From Gammaproteobacteria bacterium (GTDB lineage: Bacteria; Pseudomonadota; Gammaproteobacteria; Pseudomonadales; Halieaceae), in NCBI GenBank assembly GCA_030427485.1, contig JAUICG010000013.1, positions 79,517-143,516 on the forward strand: a stretch of DNA of 64,000 nt, read 5' to 3'. The notes below the pieces were generated by a model. That model searched no databases. It was not told the DNA's origin and worked only from the letters and a program-made list of their open reading frames with translations. Shown here one piece after another: positions 18,964 through 27,554 of the stretch; position 1 is the stretch's first letter; each line of letters opens with the position of its first letter. Made by a program: the position numbers and the translations under genes.

Positions 18964-19698
18964 ATGCGCGTAACCCGTATCTACACCAGTCAAACACTGG
19001 GTCCCAATCAGGATATCGAGCTGGAGCCCGGCCCCAGCCATCACCTGGCCCGCGTGCTGCGTCTCGGCGCGGGTGATTCGCTGACATTGTTTAACGGACT
19101 CGGCGGTGAGTACCCGGGCAGCATCACCGCCGTCGACAAGAAGCAGGTTCGGGTGCTGACCGGCGAACACCGGGACATCGAGCGCGAATCTCCGCTGTCG
19201 ATCCACCTCGGCATCGCGGTCTCACGCGGCGAACGGATGGACTGGCTGGTACAGAAATCCACTGAATTGGGCGTGACAGCCCTGACACCGCTGTTAACCG
19301 AGCACACCGGCGTGAAGCTGTCCGGTGAACGCGCGACAAGGAAAATCCGGCACTGGCAACAGATTGCGATCAGCGCCTGCGAACAATGTGGCCGCAACCG
19401 CCCGCCTGCCATTCACCCGTTACAGCCGCTTGAACACTGGCTGGCGGCGACCACAGCCGAGCGGAAGTTCGTCCTCCACCACCGCGCAGATGCGCTCGAA
19501 GCGGGCGAGCAGCCTGCCAGTATCGCGCTGCTCGTTGGCCCGGAAGGCGGCTTGTCCGGGGAGAGTGAAGTCAGCGCGGCCGCAGAGGCCGGATACACTG
19601 CCCTGCGCCTGGGCCCACGCGTACTGCGGACAGAGACCGCTCCACTGGCGGCTATCGCGATCCTGCAAAGCTGCTGGGGCGACATGAAGCCGCAGTAA
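18964..19698 (+). CDS. rsmE: 16S rRNA (uracil-1498-N3)-methyltransferase
   Basis: 244 residues with the N-terminal PUA-like part (HHLARVLRLGAGD) and the C-terminal SPOUT knot including LLVGPEGGLS and LRLGPRVLRTETA, the SAM-binding trefoil. It methylates U1498 of 16S rRNA. Only 18 bases separate it from metF. It is the last gene of the plus-strand run and converges with the next gene, with 6 bases between the stop codons and no visible terminator. Confidence 0.95.
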   Translation: MRVTRIYTSQTLGPNQDIELEPGPSHHLARVLRLGAGDSLTLFNGLGGEYPGSITAVDKKQVRVLTGEHRDIERESPLSIHLGIAVSRGERMDWLVQKSTELGVTALTPLLTEHTGVKLSGERATRKIRHWQQIAISACEQCGRNRPPAIHPLQPLEHWLAATTAERKFVLHHRADALEAGEQPASIALLVGPEGGLSGESEVSAAAEAGYTALRLGPRVLRTETAPLAAIAILQSCWGDMKPQ

Positions 19699-19704
19699 AG
19701 CCGA

Positions 19705-20952
19705 TTAGCCGCGCAGCCACCTGGCGTGCGTCCACTCCAGGAAATCACCAACCGCATTCACGGTGTGATCAGTCCGCACCGAGTGGAAGACCTCGAAGGC
19801 ATGCTGTCCTCCGGGTAATTCCGCGTAAGCTACCGGTTGCGTCGCCACGCTTTGCAGCGCGTCGACAAAAACGCGCGCCTCCTCTACCCAGACCAGCGTA
19901 TCGTGCGTGCCCTGTATGACAAACATTGGCGGCGCATCTGCCGAGACATGACTCAGCGGCGAACCGGCATCCCACAGCTCCGGATCATCCTCCTGTGAGC
20001 ACTGAATAACTTTCTCAGAGATCATACCGGCCATCGACATGTCGCCGCGAATCCCGTGTCGGTCGCGAAAGTCGTAGACACCGTAGACGGGGACCGCGGC
20101 CTGCACCGTGGTGTCTACGTCCTCGAATCCGGGCTGCCATTCGGCGCGGTTGGGGGTCAGTGCGGCCAGTGAACTCAGGTGACCACCGGCCGAGCCACCG
20201 GTGATCGCGATGAAATCGGGATTGCCTCCGTACTCCCGAATGTGCTCGCGGATCCACGCGATGGCTTTCTTCACATCAATAATATGGGCGGGGAAGGCTT
20301 CCCTGGGGCTGAGGCGGTAGTTGATGGCCACGCACAACCAGCCGCGCTCGGCCATGTGGTACATCAAAGGCTTGGCCTGCTGTTCCTTCTCGCCGATGAT
20401 CCAGGCGCCGCCATGCACCTGTAACAGCACGGGGAAACCGCCCTCTCGCGCCTGATCGGGCTGGTAGATATCCAGCAGATTGCGCTTGCCGCTCTCGGCG
20501 TAGGCGATGTCACAGTGTTGCTGCACACCATCACGCTTGAAATGAAACGGCCGCAGCCAGTCACGGGAGCGAATATCATCACTGAGCAGCTGCCGCCGGT
20601 CGGCGGGGATGTCTGAACGGTAGTCCGCTCCCAGCGCGCGCTGCAGTGCGGGCCGCAGGTAGTAGGGCGTGTCCATGGACTGGCAGTGTAAATAGAGCAA
20701 ACCCAACCAGGACAGCGCGAAAATACCCAGTCCGGCCTGCGCCAGCGGGTCCGCGAGTGCGCCAAAAAACCCCAGCAACGCGGTCAGGGCAACCTGCCAG
20801 ATCAGGTGGACCAGCGCCAGTTCACCACACAGCCAGGCGAGTAGAAAATACACGGGCACCATCCAGTACAGGCGCCTCGCCTGCACTATCGCGGCAATCA
20901 CGCTGATACCACTGAACAGCGCCAGGGTAAAATAGATACCTGCAACACTCAC
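19705..20952 (-). CDS. Membrane-anchored alpha/beta hydrolase (hormone-sensitive lipase/carboxylesterase type)
   Basis: 415 residues. The first 90 hold three likely membrane helices (about 5-22, 29-50 and 52-88 with a break). The catalytic part follows: HGGAWIIGE (180-188) is the oxyanion motif, GGSAGGH gives Ser254, an Asp lies in the HDTLVW segment and His384 in GGQHAFEVF. This is the esterase family with HGG motif. The start is GTG with CTGGAG 7 bases before. Substrate unknown. The catalytic domain's side of the membrane cannot be decided with confidence from the sequence. Confidence 0.88.
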   Translation of the reverse strand: MSVAGIYFTLALFSGISVIAAIVQARRLYWMVPVYFLLAWLCGELALVHLIWQVALTALLGFFGALADPLAQAGLGIFALSWLGLLYLHCQSMDTPYYLRPALQRALGADYRSDIPADRRQLLSDDIRSRDWLRPFHFKRDGVQQHCDIAYAESGKRNLLDIYQPDQAREGGFPVLLQVHGGAWIIGEKEQQAKPLMYHMAERGWLCVAINYRLSPREAFPAHIIDVKKAIAWIREHIREYGGNPDFIAITGGSAGGHLSSLAALTPNRAEWQPGFEDVDTTVQAAVPVYGVYDFRDRHGIRGDMSMAGMISEKVIQCSQEDDPELWDAGSPLSHVSADAPPMFVIQGTHDTLVWVEEARVFVDALQSVATQPVAYAELPGGQHAFEVFHSVRTDHTVNAVGDFLEWTHARWLRG

Positions 20953-21372
20953 ATGAATCTCCAGGACGTCAGTAGATTATTCGGCCGGCCATTCTAGAAT
21001 ACTTGGCGCTTCGGTGTCCCTACTCCACCCGTGATTTCGACATTGCCGCTCTAGAGACAGCGGATGCCGGTAACCCGTGGAAGAGGAGGCGGCCGAAACG
21101 AACCTGATAGAAAACCGAATTTCGTTATCATACTATTTATAAAATAAAAAGGTATTTGTAAAATATCTGGACACTGCATCACACTTTCTGCGTACGAACG
21201 CACCTTCCCGCCACGCGCTGTACCTGTCCGGATTCCCTGAATCACAGATTTTCGATCGCAATATCAACAGCTTAAATGCCCCTTTAAGTTCACATGCCGC
21301 GCACGAGAAAAACTGCGGCCAGCGGTCGCCAATATGGTCGCTGAAGGCCGGCAAAGAGCCTGAAATGTAAAG

Positions 21373-21391
21373 CGGTGTTTACACCGGTGTT
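21373..21391. promoter_or_regulatory. Overlapping palindromes, candidate activator site
   Basis: CGGTGT-TT-ACACCG (21373-21386) overlaps the perfect palindrome ACACCGGTGT (21381-21390), so CGGTGTT occurs twice with a 12-base period. It is about 83-97 bases upstream of the -24 element, the usual distance for an enhancer-binding protein of a sigma-54 promoter. Confidence 0.5.
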
Positions 21392-21468
21392 AACAAGAAA
21401 CAGGCGCCGCAGCTGCAGAACTGGACGGGTGCGGCTATCTCTTTGTTTTCTTGCGCCTTACAGCGCGT

Positions 21469-21484
21469 TGGCATTTTATTTGCT
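21469..21484 (+). promoter_or_regulatory. Predicted sigma-54 promoter of the PEP-CTERM gene
   Basis: TGGCATTTTATTTGCT fits TGGCAC-N5-TTGC[AT] with one mismatch. The essential GG (21470-21471) and GC (21482-21483) are separated by exactly 10 bases. Transcription would begin near 21495, giving a leader of about 50 bases. PEP-CTERM genes are often sigma-54 dependent through the PrsK/PrsR system. Confidence 0.7.
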
Positions 21485-21543
21485 GCCAGTACAGCGGAGC
21501 AGGACGCCGTTTTCGTCACGACATGACAAAGAGGAGAGCTGTG

Positions 21544-22197
21544 ATGATCAAACAACTGATTACCGCCATGGCATTCGGGCTTGCCGTCAACCCGGCCTCT
21601 GCCGCCTACTGGATGATTGGTGACGATGACGGGTATGGCATCGGTATTCCCGATGATGCCAATCATACCTTCGTCGCGCCGATTAAGGACTACCGCAGCG
21701 CGGCAGAAAAAGCGGCCACTGACGGCGCCCAGAACACCGATACCTACAGCACCCACCACGCTGGCTTCAGCCCGGTTGATCAGGTGGGCGACCTGACCAC
21801 CTTCCTGTTCACCGGCCTGGGAAATGGCTGGACAGAAGGCAGCATGTGGTTTGACATGGCCGATTTCCAGGCCTCTACCTTTGGCGCGGTGGTCACCACC
21901 TACAACGGAATCAACCAGAACTGGGCGTTCAATGACGGCTATCCGAGCACCAAGGTGCGCTTTTTCGACCTGTCCCAGGACGTGCTGGATTCGATCAACT
22001 TGCTCGGCGAACTCAATGTCACCATTGATCGCAATGGCTCGTCCGATTTCTACGGCTTTGACTACGCACTGCTTTCCGATCGCAGAGGGGATGTCGGCAA
22101 CCCCAGCGACATGCCGGTACCCTCCGTGATCATGCTGATGGGCGTCGGGTTTCTCAGCCTGGGGCTTGCCCGCCGTCGCAAGCCAGGTCAGTCGTAG
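21544..22197 (+). CDS. PEP-CTERM-type exosortase substrate protein
   Basis: 217 residues from ATG 21544 (AAGAGGAGAG ribosome binding site just upstream; a GTG at 21541 is the alternative). An N-terminal signal peptide ends near ASA-AY. The C-terminus is a sorting signal: PVPSVIMLMGVGFL, a hydrophobic helix, then the basic end ARRRK. The usual P-E-P is replaced by P-V-P-S. Such proteins are cut and processed by an exosortase (EpsH/XrtA type) and shown at the surface with exopolysaccharide. No exosortase is in the window. The middle part has no family I recognise. Confidence 0.8.
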   Translation: MIKQLITAMAFGLAVNPASAAYWMIGDDDGYGIGIPDDANHTFVAPIKDYRSAAEKAATDGAQNTDTYSTHHAGFSPVDQVGDLTTFLFTGLGNGWTEGSMWFDMADFQASTFGAVVTTYNGINQNWAFNDGYPSTKVRFFDLSQDVLDSINLLGELNVTIDRNGSSDFYGFDYALLSDRRGDVGNPSDMPVPSVIMLMGVGFLSLGLARRRKPGQS

Positions 22198-22216
22198 CCT
22201 TTCACACCGTGAGTAT

Positions 22217-22242
22217 CTCCCCGATCAGCAGTGACCGGGGAG
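22217..22242 (+). terminator. Hairpin after the PEP-CTERM gene
   Basis: CTCCCCG (22217-22223) pairs with CGGGGAG (22236-22242) across a 12-base loop. A T run is lacking, so it may be a weak or Rho-assisted terminator. Confidence 0.4.
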
Positions 22243-22457
22243 TCCTGCATCAATTGATCTGCCAGATCCTGGCGCCATTGGTTCAGCCTGTTCATCTGGA
22301 CTTGATCAGGCTTCTCTCCCTGCAACCTTCCGTTATATTTTCCTGACAGCGATGTTCCATAAAGAGGAGATTCATTGTCGAATTCCTCTTCAACGCTGGT
22401 GCTTTGCTACACTTCGGGTAAGAATACCACCCACGATTTTGTGAGGAGACCAGCAGC

Positions 22458-22784
22458 ATGCACAAACACCCGAGCTTCAGAAGCCATCAGACAAGCCGCC
22501 TCCCGGCCTGTCGACTTACCGCAGTCATCGCCCTGGCAGCAGCACTTGCCTCCGGCTGCACCATGAGCGAAACGCAACAGCGCACGGGCGCTGGCGCCGC
22601 AATCGGCGCACTGGGCGGCGCATTGCTCGGCACCAGCCGGGAGAGTGCCGCGATCGGTGCCGCTGTCGGCGCAGCGGGTGGTTATATCTACGACCAGTAC
22701 AACAAACGAGAGGACGCTGAAGCGGAGAACACCCAGTTGCGGCAGGAAAACGCACGACTGAAGCAGGAAGCCGCGAATAACTGA
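22458..22784 (+). CDS. Glycine-zipper lipoprotein
   Basis: 108 residues. The signal peptide ends in the lipobox LASGC, so Cys34 would be lipidated and the protein anchored in a membrane, probably the outer one. Residues about 43-75 are a glycine-zipper segment (GAGAAIGALGGALLG, then AAVGAAGG) able to pack against or in a membrane. Residues 77-108 form a short charged coiled coil. Ribosome binding site GAGGAG lies 9 bases before the ATG. Function in envelope integrity is a family-level guess. Confidence 0.85.
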   Translation: MHKHPSFRSHQTSRLPACRLTAVIALAAALASGCTMSETQQRTGAGAAIGALGGALLGTSRESAAIGAAVGAAGGYIYDQYNKREDAEAENTQLRQENARLKQEAANN

Positions 22785-22857
22785 GGCGGCCAGCATTCAC
22801 GGTTTACACACTGAATTTTCACGCTGCGAAATCAACGGTTATAGGGGAGTGACAACA

Positions 22858-23271
22858 ATGACAGCACGAGGACTGATCGGCATATGCAGCCTGGTAGTGG
22901 GGGCCGCGATCGGGGTGATACCCGTCCAGGTATTCGCCACCTCCAATGGTTACACTGTGGAAGACATCAAACTCAGCTCAGCCGGCGAGCTGGTGGATGT
23001 TTGCACTGTCGAGGCATCGAATGTCGACCACGCTGCGGCGATGGGTTTCTGCTACGGTTTCTTTGAGGGTGCCATCCGCTACCACCAGGCGATCTCCGGC
23101 GCGGACGTCAACAGAAACCTGGTCTGCCCGCCTCCACAGACCACGCGTCTGCAGGCCGTCGACGAGTTCGTCAGCTTCATGGCGGAAAATCCGCAATACC
23201 AGACAGAGGCATCCATCGATGCGGTCTTTCGCGCTCTGATGGCCCGCTGGCCTTGTGAACAAGCGAACTAG
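22858..23271 (+). CDS. Secreted Rap1a/Tai-like domain protein
   Basis: 137 residues from ATG 22858, with AGGGGAG 8 bases upstream (a GTG at 22849 overlaps that site and is less likely). A signal peptide ends around VFA-TS. The mature part has four cysteines in the pattern of the Rap1a/Tai family: VCTVE, GFCYGFFEGA, LVCPPP and RWPCE. Rap1a proteins are periplasmic immunity proteins against type VI amidase effectors. No effector or secretion gene is near, so this is an orphan or has another role. It overlaps the convergent coq4-like gene by 4 bases, sharing CTAG. Confidence 0.75.
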   Translation: MTARGLIGICSLVVGAAIGVIPVQVFATSNGYTVEDIKLSSAGELVDVCTVEASNVDHAAAMGFCYGFFEGAIRYHQAISGADVNRNLVCPPPQTTRLQAVDEFVSFMAENPQYQTEASIDAVFRALMARWPCEQAN

Positions 23272-24026
23272 GCCGCGCTGACAACAGACCCTGTATCGAC
23301 GGCGCTGCGGAGCGCCGCTCGATACAGCGTGGGCTTCAATACGCCGAGTTCGCCGCGTATCTGGTCCAGCGGTTCGGCCAGGCGCTCCTCCCAGTTGACG
23401 GTCGCAAACCATGTCGCAGCCTCGCCGATGCGGCGACCTTCCTCGATGCAATCATCCACGGAAAACGACACGGCCGCCTGGCGAGCCTTGCGCCGCGCCA
23501 TGAAAATGATAAAGGCGATACCGCGATTGGGCGTCTGCGTGACCATGAATGACAACAGGCAGAGCTCTCCTAGCGGATCGCGCCCATAACCGCAGACCAC
23601 GTGTTGCAGATCGTGTATATCGCGCAGCCGATTGCCCAGCCAGCGCTCCTCGGGGTTCAGGCCGCTTCCGCGTCCGCGCGGCACCTCCTCGCTCGCCGCA
23701 ACCAGGCCATCCGCGCTCAGTGATTGCGTCTCGACAAACTTGAGGTAGGCTCGACCCACACTGCCCTCGGGCATGGCCCGCAGCGCATCTCGATCACCCA
23801 GTAACGACAGAATATCAGGTTTCTGGCGCAGTAATTCCCGGCCACCCGGCAGGGATTCCAGCCTGGCCACGGCGCGCGTTATGCTGCCGCCCTTGAGGGC
23901 TTCGATGATCCTGAACACCTCCGCGGTATTGTCCGGGTTGGCAATCAGTGCCCGCACCGAGCGCAGCGCCTGCACCGGCTTCACGCCCCTGACGTCCTTG
24001 ATGAAATTCGCGAGAGAGCCCGCCAT
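23268..24026 (-). CDS. Coq4 family ubiquinone biosynthesis protein
   Basis: 252 residues from ATG 24026 (the frame opens at a TTG, 24044). The family signature H-D-x-x-H-x11-E is intact: HDLQH with His138, Asp139, His142 and Glu154. In Coq4 this site is a metal-binding motif, and the protein acts in ubiquinone ring modification and in organising the Coq complex. Bacterial members are scattered and little studied. No other ubiquinone gene is nearby. Overlaps the stop of the Rap1a-like gene. Confidence 0.85.
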   Translation of the reverse strand: MAGSLANFIKDVRGVKPVQALRSVRALIANPDNTAEVFRIIEALKGGSITRAVARLESLPGGRELLRQKPDILSLLGDRDALRAMPEGSVGRAYLKFVETQSLSADGLVAASEEVPRGRGSGLNPEERWLGNRLRDIHDLQHVVCGYGRDPLGELCLLSFMVTQTPNRGIAFIIFMARRKARQAAVSFSVDDCIEEGRRIGEAATWFATVNWEERLAEPLDQIRGELGVLKPTLYRAALRSAVDTGSVVSAA

Positions 24027-24067
24027 GCTATGCACCTGTATCAATCGTTACACTGACCGCGACTTTC

Positions 24068-25222
24068 TCAATGTCGTGAGCCGTTCTTCAGGTTAGTCGA
24101 TGAACCCGAACCGCGCCAATACAGCTCCGGGTGTGTCGCGTTGCCGACCTTGAGGGACAGGCACACCGGCAGCACGTCGTCATCATTGCTACTGCGCGTG
24201 CCGGTAAGCAACGAAGTCACCGATGCGGCGGGAGCAGTCGCCGCAATGACCCGGTTGCGCCCGTCTCCCTTGGCGCGATACAGCGCGGCGTCTGCGCGAC
24301 CCAGCCAGCCCTCTCTGTCCTCAGCGGGCTGTAACTGGGCAACACCAATCGATACCGTCATTGGCGTACCCTCTATAAACTTTCCATGTTCAATCAGGCT
24401 GCGAACCTTTTCACCCAGTTTAAGCGCGCCAGCCAGTGACGTGTGTTCCGCGACAAGCACAAACTCCTCTCCACCATACCTGTACAGGGTTTCCGTGGCT
24501 CGCGTACTGCGGCTTATCAGTGCCGCGATGGCTATCAGCACCTGGTCACCCGTAATGTGTCCGTGCGTATCGTTGATGCGCTTGAAATGATCAATATCGA
24601 TGAGCAGCAAACTGGCCGGACTGCCGTTGCGACGGAAGATAGCCGCCAGGGTATCGAGTTTGTTGCTTTGCGCGCGCCGGTTCCCGACACCGGTCAACGG
24701 ATCAACATCAATGCTGTGGCGCAGTTCTTCCAATTGCCGCCGGTTCGTCAACGAAAACGTGTTCGCCAGCAATACCGTAACAACCAGCGCCAGACAGATC
24801 TTTATCACCGCCGCCGCCGACAGGTCATCCCAGACAATCGCGAGAAAACAGCCGACAAACCCTGTCGTGATGATAGTCGCCTGGCGCGCGTCCAGCGTGA
24901 AGTAGGCCACCATGAGCGCGGGAAAGGCCCAGAATATTTCGCTGGCACCCAGTAACAGGATGGATATCAGTGCGGCGCCGGTAAACCCGAGTGCCAGCAG
25001 GATACTCGCCGCATGCGTTTTGCGCCCGACATACACGTACAGGAACAGGAGCAGCATTATGCCGACAAAGCCCATATCCACGAAAGCCAGCGTCCAGCGG
25101 CTGTCGAGCGACCTGATGTAGGCGAGCAGGGTAACCGCGACAGCCAGGCTGCCACTGACCACTATCAACAGCGTTTCCGCTAGCGACCGCCTGTTCGCAG
25201 AATTCATCTCGCTTTTCATCAT
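24068..25222 (-). CDS. Membrane-bound diguanylate cyclase (GGDEF)
   Basis: 384 residues. About five membrane helices fill residues 15-160, with no recognisable ligand-binding domain, followed by a GGDEF domain (about 165-320) with the DPLTGVGNRR start and an active-site GGEEF (250-254). It should make cyclic di-GMP at the inner membrane. The inhibitory I-site position, five residues upstream, reads R-A-T-E instead of R-x-x-D, so product inhibition may be weak. ATG 25222 is preferred over the GTG at 25231 because GAGG is 8 bases upstream. A tail of about 60 residues after the domain has no known motif. Confidence 0.92.
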   Translation of the reverse strand: MMKSEMNSANRRSLAETLLIVVSGSLAVAVTLLAYIRSLDSRWTLAFVDMGFVGIMLLLFLYVYVGRKTHAASILLALGFTGAALISILLLGASEIFWAFPALMVAYFTLDARQATIITTGFVGCFLAIVWDDLSAAAVIKICLALVVTVLLANTFSLTNRRQLEELRHSIDVDPLTGVGNRRAQSNKLDTLAAIFRRNGSPASLLLIDIDHFKRINDTHGHITGDQVLIAIAALISRSTRATETLYRYGGEEFVLVAEHTSLAGALKLGEKVRSLIEHGKFIEGTPMTVSIGVAQLQPAEDREGWLGRADAALYRAKGDGRNRVIAATAPAASVTSLLTGTRSSNDDDVLPVCLSLKVGNATHPELYWRGSGSSTNLKNGSRH

Positions 25223-25642
25223 GCCATCCACCTCGTTGAATGTTCAATCACTCTGTTCAGCGAGTGACGGAAGCCAGCGCCGACGTTGTCCACGCGGCCG
25301 GGATGTCAGATATTTTTCATCGGGGGGAAGTTTGCAGTGGGCCCGATAAGGCCGCCCTATCAGTGACGAGCTGATTCCGCAATATCCACCGGCCTCTTCT
25401 CGACGACAGGAGGCCTGGATAACGTGATCTTAGTCACAGTTTGGCAACTAGTCCAACTCCGAAGGCAAAAAAACTGCCCGAATCTCATTTTTTTTGCTAG
25501 CGCTAGCTCCCGTTTGTGCAGCCCCCTGACAGCGTCACGGGATGGCTGGCCGCACCGGCTTCTCTCGACACATCTCATCCGCTTGCACCCGTGGACGCCT
25601 TTGCGTAAGTTAGCAAGCCGTCGTGGCAGGAGTACGAGCGTA
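25223..25642. other. 420-base non-coding region upstream of gshB
   Basis: The region between divergent promoters of the diguanylate cyclase and gshB. It contains A7 and T8 tracts (25467-25495) and a 12-bp palindrome GCTAGCGCTAGC (25496-25507). The gshB frame stays open upstream to 25424 but lacks a good start there. No RNA gene recognised. Confidence 0.5.
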
Positions 25643-26617
25643 ATGACCGTCAAACTGGGCGTGGTGATGGACCCCATCGCCGGTATCAACTACAAGAAAG
25701 ACACCACAATGGCAATGCTCTGGGCAGCCCAGGACAGGGGCTGGCAGCTGTTTTACATGGAGCAGGGGGACCTGTACCTCGAGCAGGGTGTCGCGCGCGC
25801 AAGCATGGCGGAGCTGACCGTACAGCGGGACCCGCAAAGCTGGTTCTCAACAGCCGAAGCGCGCGATGTGGACCTCGACCAACTCGACGTGATCCTGATG
25901 CGCAAGGACCCGCCCTTCGACAACGAATATATTTATACCACGTATATTCTGGAAGCCGCTGAACGCAGGGGTACACTGGTGGTCAACCGCTGCCAGAGCC
26001 TGCGCGACTGCAATGAAAAAGTGTTCGCCACGCAGTTTCCCGAGTGTTGCCCGCCGGTGCTGGTCAGCGCGGACATGCCTCGCCTGAAAGCGTTTCACCA
26101 GCAGCACGGCGACGCCATTTTCAAACCGCTGGACGGCATGGGCGGCAGCGCCATATTCAGGGTAAAAAAGGACGACCCGAATGTCAGCGTGATTCTCGAG
26201 ATGCTGACCCGGCACGGTAGCCAGACAATCATGGCACAGCAGTTTATCCCGCAAATTGAAAAGGGCGATAAACGCATTCTGATGATCAACGGCGAACCCG
26301 TGCCGTATTGCCTTGCGCGCGTACCGCTGGTGGGGGAAACCCGCGGCAATCTCGCCGCGGGTGGAACCGGTGTCGCACAGCCGCTGACGGAACGGGATCA
26401 ATGGATCGCTGCCCGGGTAGGGCCGGCTTTACGCGAGCGAGGGCTGCTGTTTGTCGGCCTGGACGTGATTGGAGACTACCTCACGGAGGTCAATGTCACC
26501 AGTCCCACCTGCATTCGGGAAATTGACGCGGCCTATGGGCTGGACATCGGCGGGCAACTCATGGATTGTATTGCCGGGGAGTTAAACAACAGAAACCGGC
26601 GCAGCGCCGATCAATAA
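25643..26617 (+). CDS. gshB: Glutathione synthetase
   Basis: 324 residues, an ATP-grasp ligase joining gamma-glutamylcysteine and glycine. KLGVVMDPI at the N-terminus, FKPLDGMGGSAIFRV and the C-terminal EVNVTSPTCIREID are characteristic. ATG 25643 follows CAGGAG by 10 bases and starts at the family N-terminus. It heads the gshB-tonB-yqgE-ruvX run that is conserved in Pseudomonas and relatives; gshA is elsewhere. Confidence 0.96.
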   Translation: MTVKLGVVMDPIAGINYKKDTTMAMLWAAQDRGWQLFYMEQGDLYLEQGVARASMAELTVQRDPQSWFSTAEARDVDLDQLDVILMRKDPPFDNEYIYTTYILEAAERRGTLVVNRCQSLRDCNEKVFATQFPECCPPVLVSADMPRLKAFHQQHGDAIFKPLDGMGGSAIFRVKKDDPNVSVILEMLTRHGSQTIMAQQFIPQIEKGDKRILMINGEPVPYCLARVPLVGETRGNLAAGGTGVAQPLTERDQWIAARVGPALRERGLLFVGLDVIGDYLTEVNVTSPTCIREIDAAYGLDIGGQLMDCIAGELNNRNRRSADQ

Positions 26618-26641
26618 GGAATTGCCCCGGCGGAGCCCTTG

Positions 26642-27508
26642 ATGTATTACCTGGATTCTGGCCACCAGAGAGAAACACGGTTTCGAAACGCCGTGCTTGC
26701 GGCAATTGCGGCGCACGCGCTGCTTATCCTCGCAGTGTCCTTCAGGAGCAACCTTACGACGCCGTACAGCAGTCCGCAAATAGAAGTCACCCTGGCCACC
26801 AGGCCCAGCGCAGCCGCGCCAGAGAACGCGAACAACATTGCCCAGGCGAACCAGGCCGGCAGCGGCAACGAAGCCGACAGGAATCTGCTCAGTACCGACA
26901 ATCCGCTACAGACCGACAGCCCGTCAGAGCAGCAGGCCCAAATACAAACCCCGCAGGCACAGGCCGCGATGCAGCACACTACACTCGCCACCAAAGGCCG
27001 GGCGGAGCGCAGCGTGGCCACAGAGCCGAACGATGCTAACGCACAACAAGCCGAACTGGACGGAATCAGTCCGGAGGTCGATCGCATCAACCAGGAGATC
27101 GCCAGTTTGCAGGCGGAGCTGGATCTGAAGACGCGTTCCGACTCGGCGCTGCCCCGGGTAAGGCGGCTGACGGCGGCGTCAGCGAAGCAATCGGTCGATG
27201 CTGCCTACCTGCTGGATTGGCGCAGGCGGCTGGAAGCAGTGGGAAACCAGTACTACCCACAGGCGTCGATTCGCTATGGTCTTTACGGAGACCTGCGCAT
27301 GCTGGTGATAATTCGCAGCGACGGCAGCCTGGAAGACATACAAATCCTGTCCTCCTCGGGCTACAACGTACTCGACGAAGCCGCTATCAAAATTGTTCGC
27401 ATGGCCGCGCCGTACTCGCCGTTCCCGCCTGAATTGAAAGCCACGACAGACAAGCTTGAAATCGTGCGCACGTGGCATTTTCAGGAAAACCAGCTAAGCT
27501 CACCTTAG
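26642..27508 (+). CDS. tonB: TonB-family energy transducer
   Basis: 288 residues. A single membrane helix (about 16-36), a polar periplasmic linker rich in Gln, Ala and Asn, a short heptad segment (about 135-165), and a C-terminal TonB domain (about 200-285) with YPQASIRYGLYGDLRM and the SSSGYNVLDEAAIKI motif. No Pro-Glu/Pro-Lys stretch as in classical TonB. It matches the tonB3-type gene found between gshB and yqgE in Pseudomonas, where it is linked to twitching motility rather than iron uptake. exbB/exbD are absent. ATG 26642 follows a GGAG site. Confidence 0.85.
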   Translation: MYYLDSGHQRETRFRNAVLAAIAAHALLILAVSFRSNLTTPYSSPQIEVTLATRPSAAAPENANNIAQANQAGSGNEADRNLLSTDNPLQTDSPSEQQAQIQTPQAQAAMQHTTLATKGRAERSVATEPNDANAQQAELDGISPEVDRINQEIASLQAELDLKTRSDSALPRVRRLTAASAKQSVDAAYLLDWRRRLEAVGNQYYPQASIRYGLYGDLRMLVIIRSDGSLEDIQILSSSGYNVLDEAAIKIVRMAAPYSPFPPELKATTDKLEIVRTWHFQENQLSSP

Positions 27509-27554
27509 GAGCCGGAAACCGCCCTGTAACGGATAATCAAGAGACCTGCGCGAA

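Larger units (their letters stand above)
20953..21543. other. 591-base non-coding region upstream of the PEP-CTERM gene
   Basis: No gene of convincing composition. It contains an AT-rich block at 21110-21170, overlapping palindromes at 21373-21390 and a -24/-12 promoter at 21469-21484. Short open frames here have no ribosome binding sites or family features. Confidence 0.55.

Noticed and set aside
21051..21245. Short open frames in the AT-rich region before the PEP-CTERM gene
   Set aside because: No ribosome binding sites, no family similarity, and composition of non-coding DNA.
21262..21274. IHF consensus TATCAA-N4-TTA upstream of the sigma-54 promoter
   Set aside because: A good match, but about 200 bases upstream of the -24 element and outside the interval between the palindromes and the promoter, so a role is doubtful.
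25424..25642. N-terminal extension of GshB by 73 codons
   Set aside because: Starts without a ribosome binding site and runs through poly-A/T tracts and a palindrome; ATG 25643 matches the family start.
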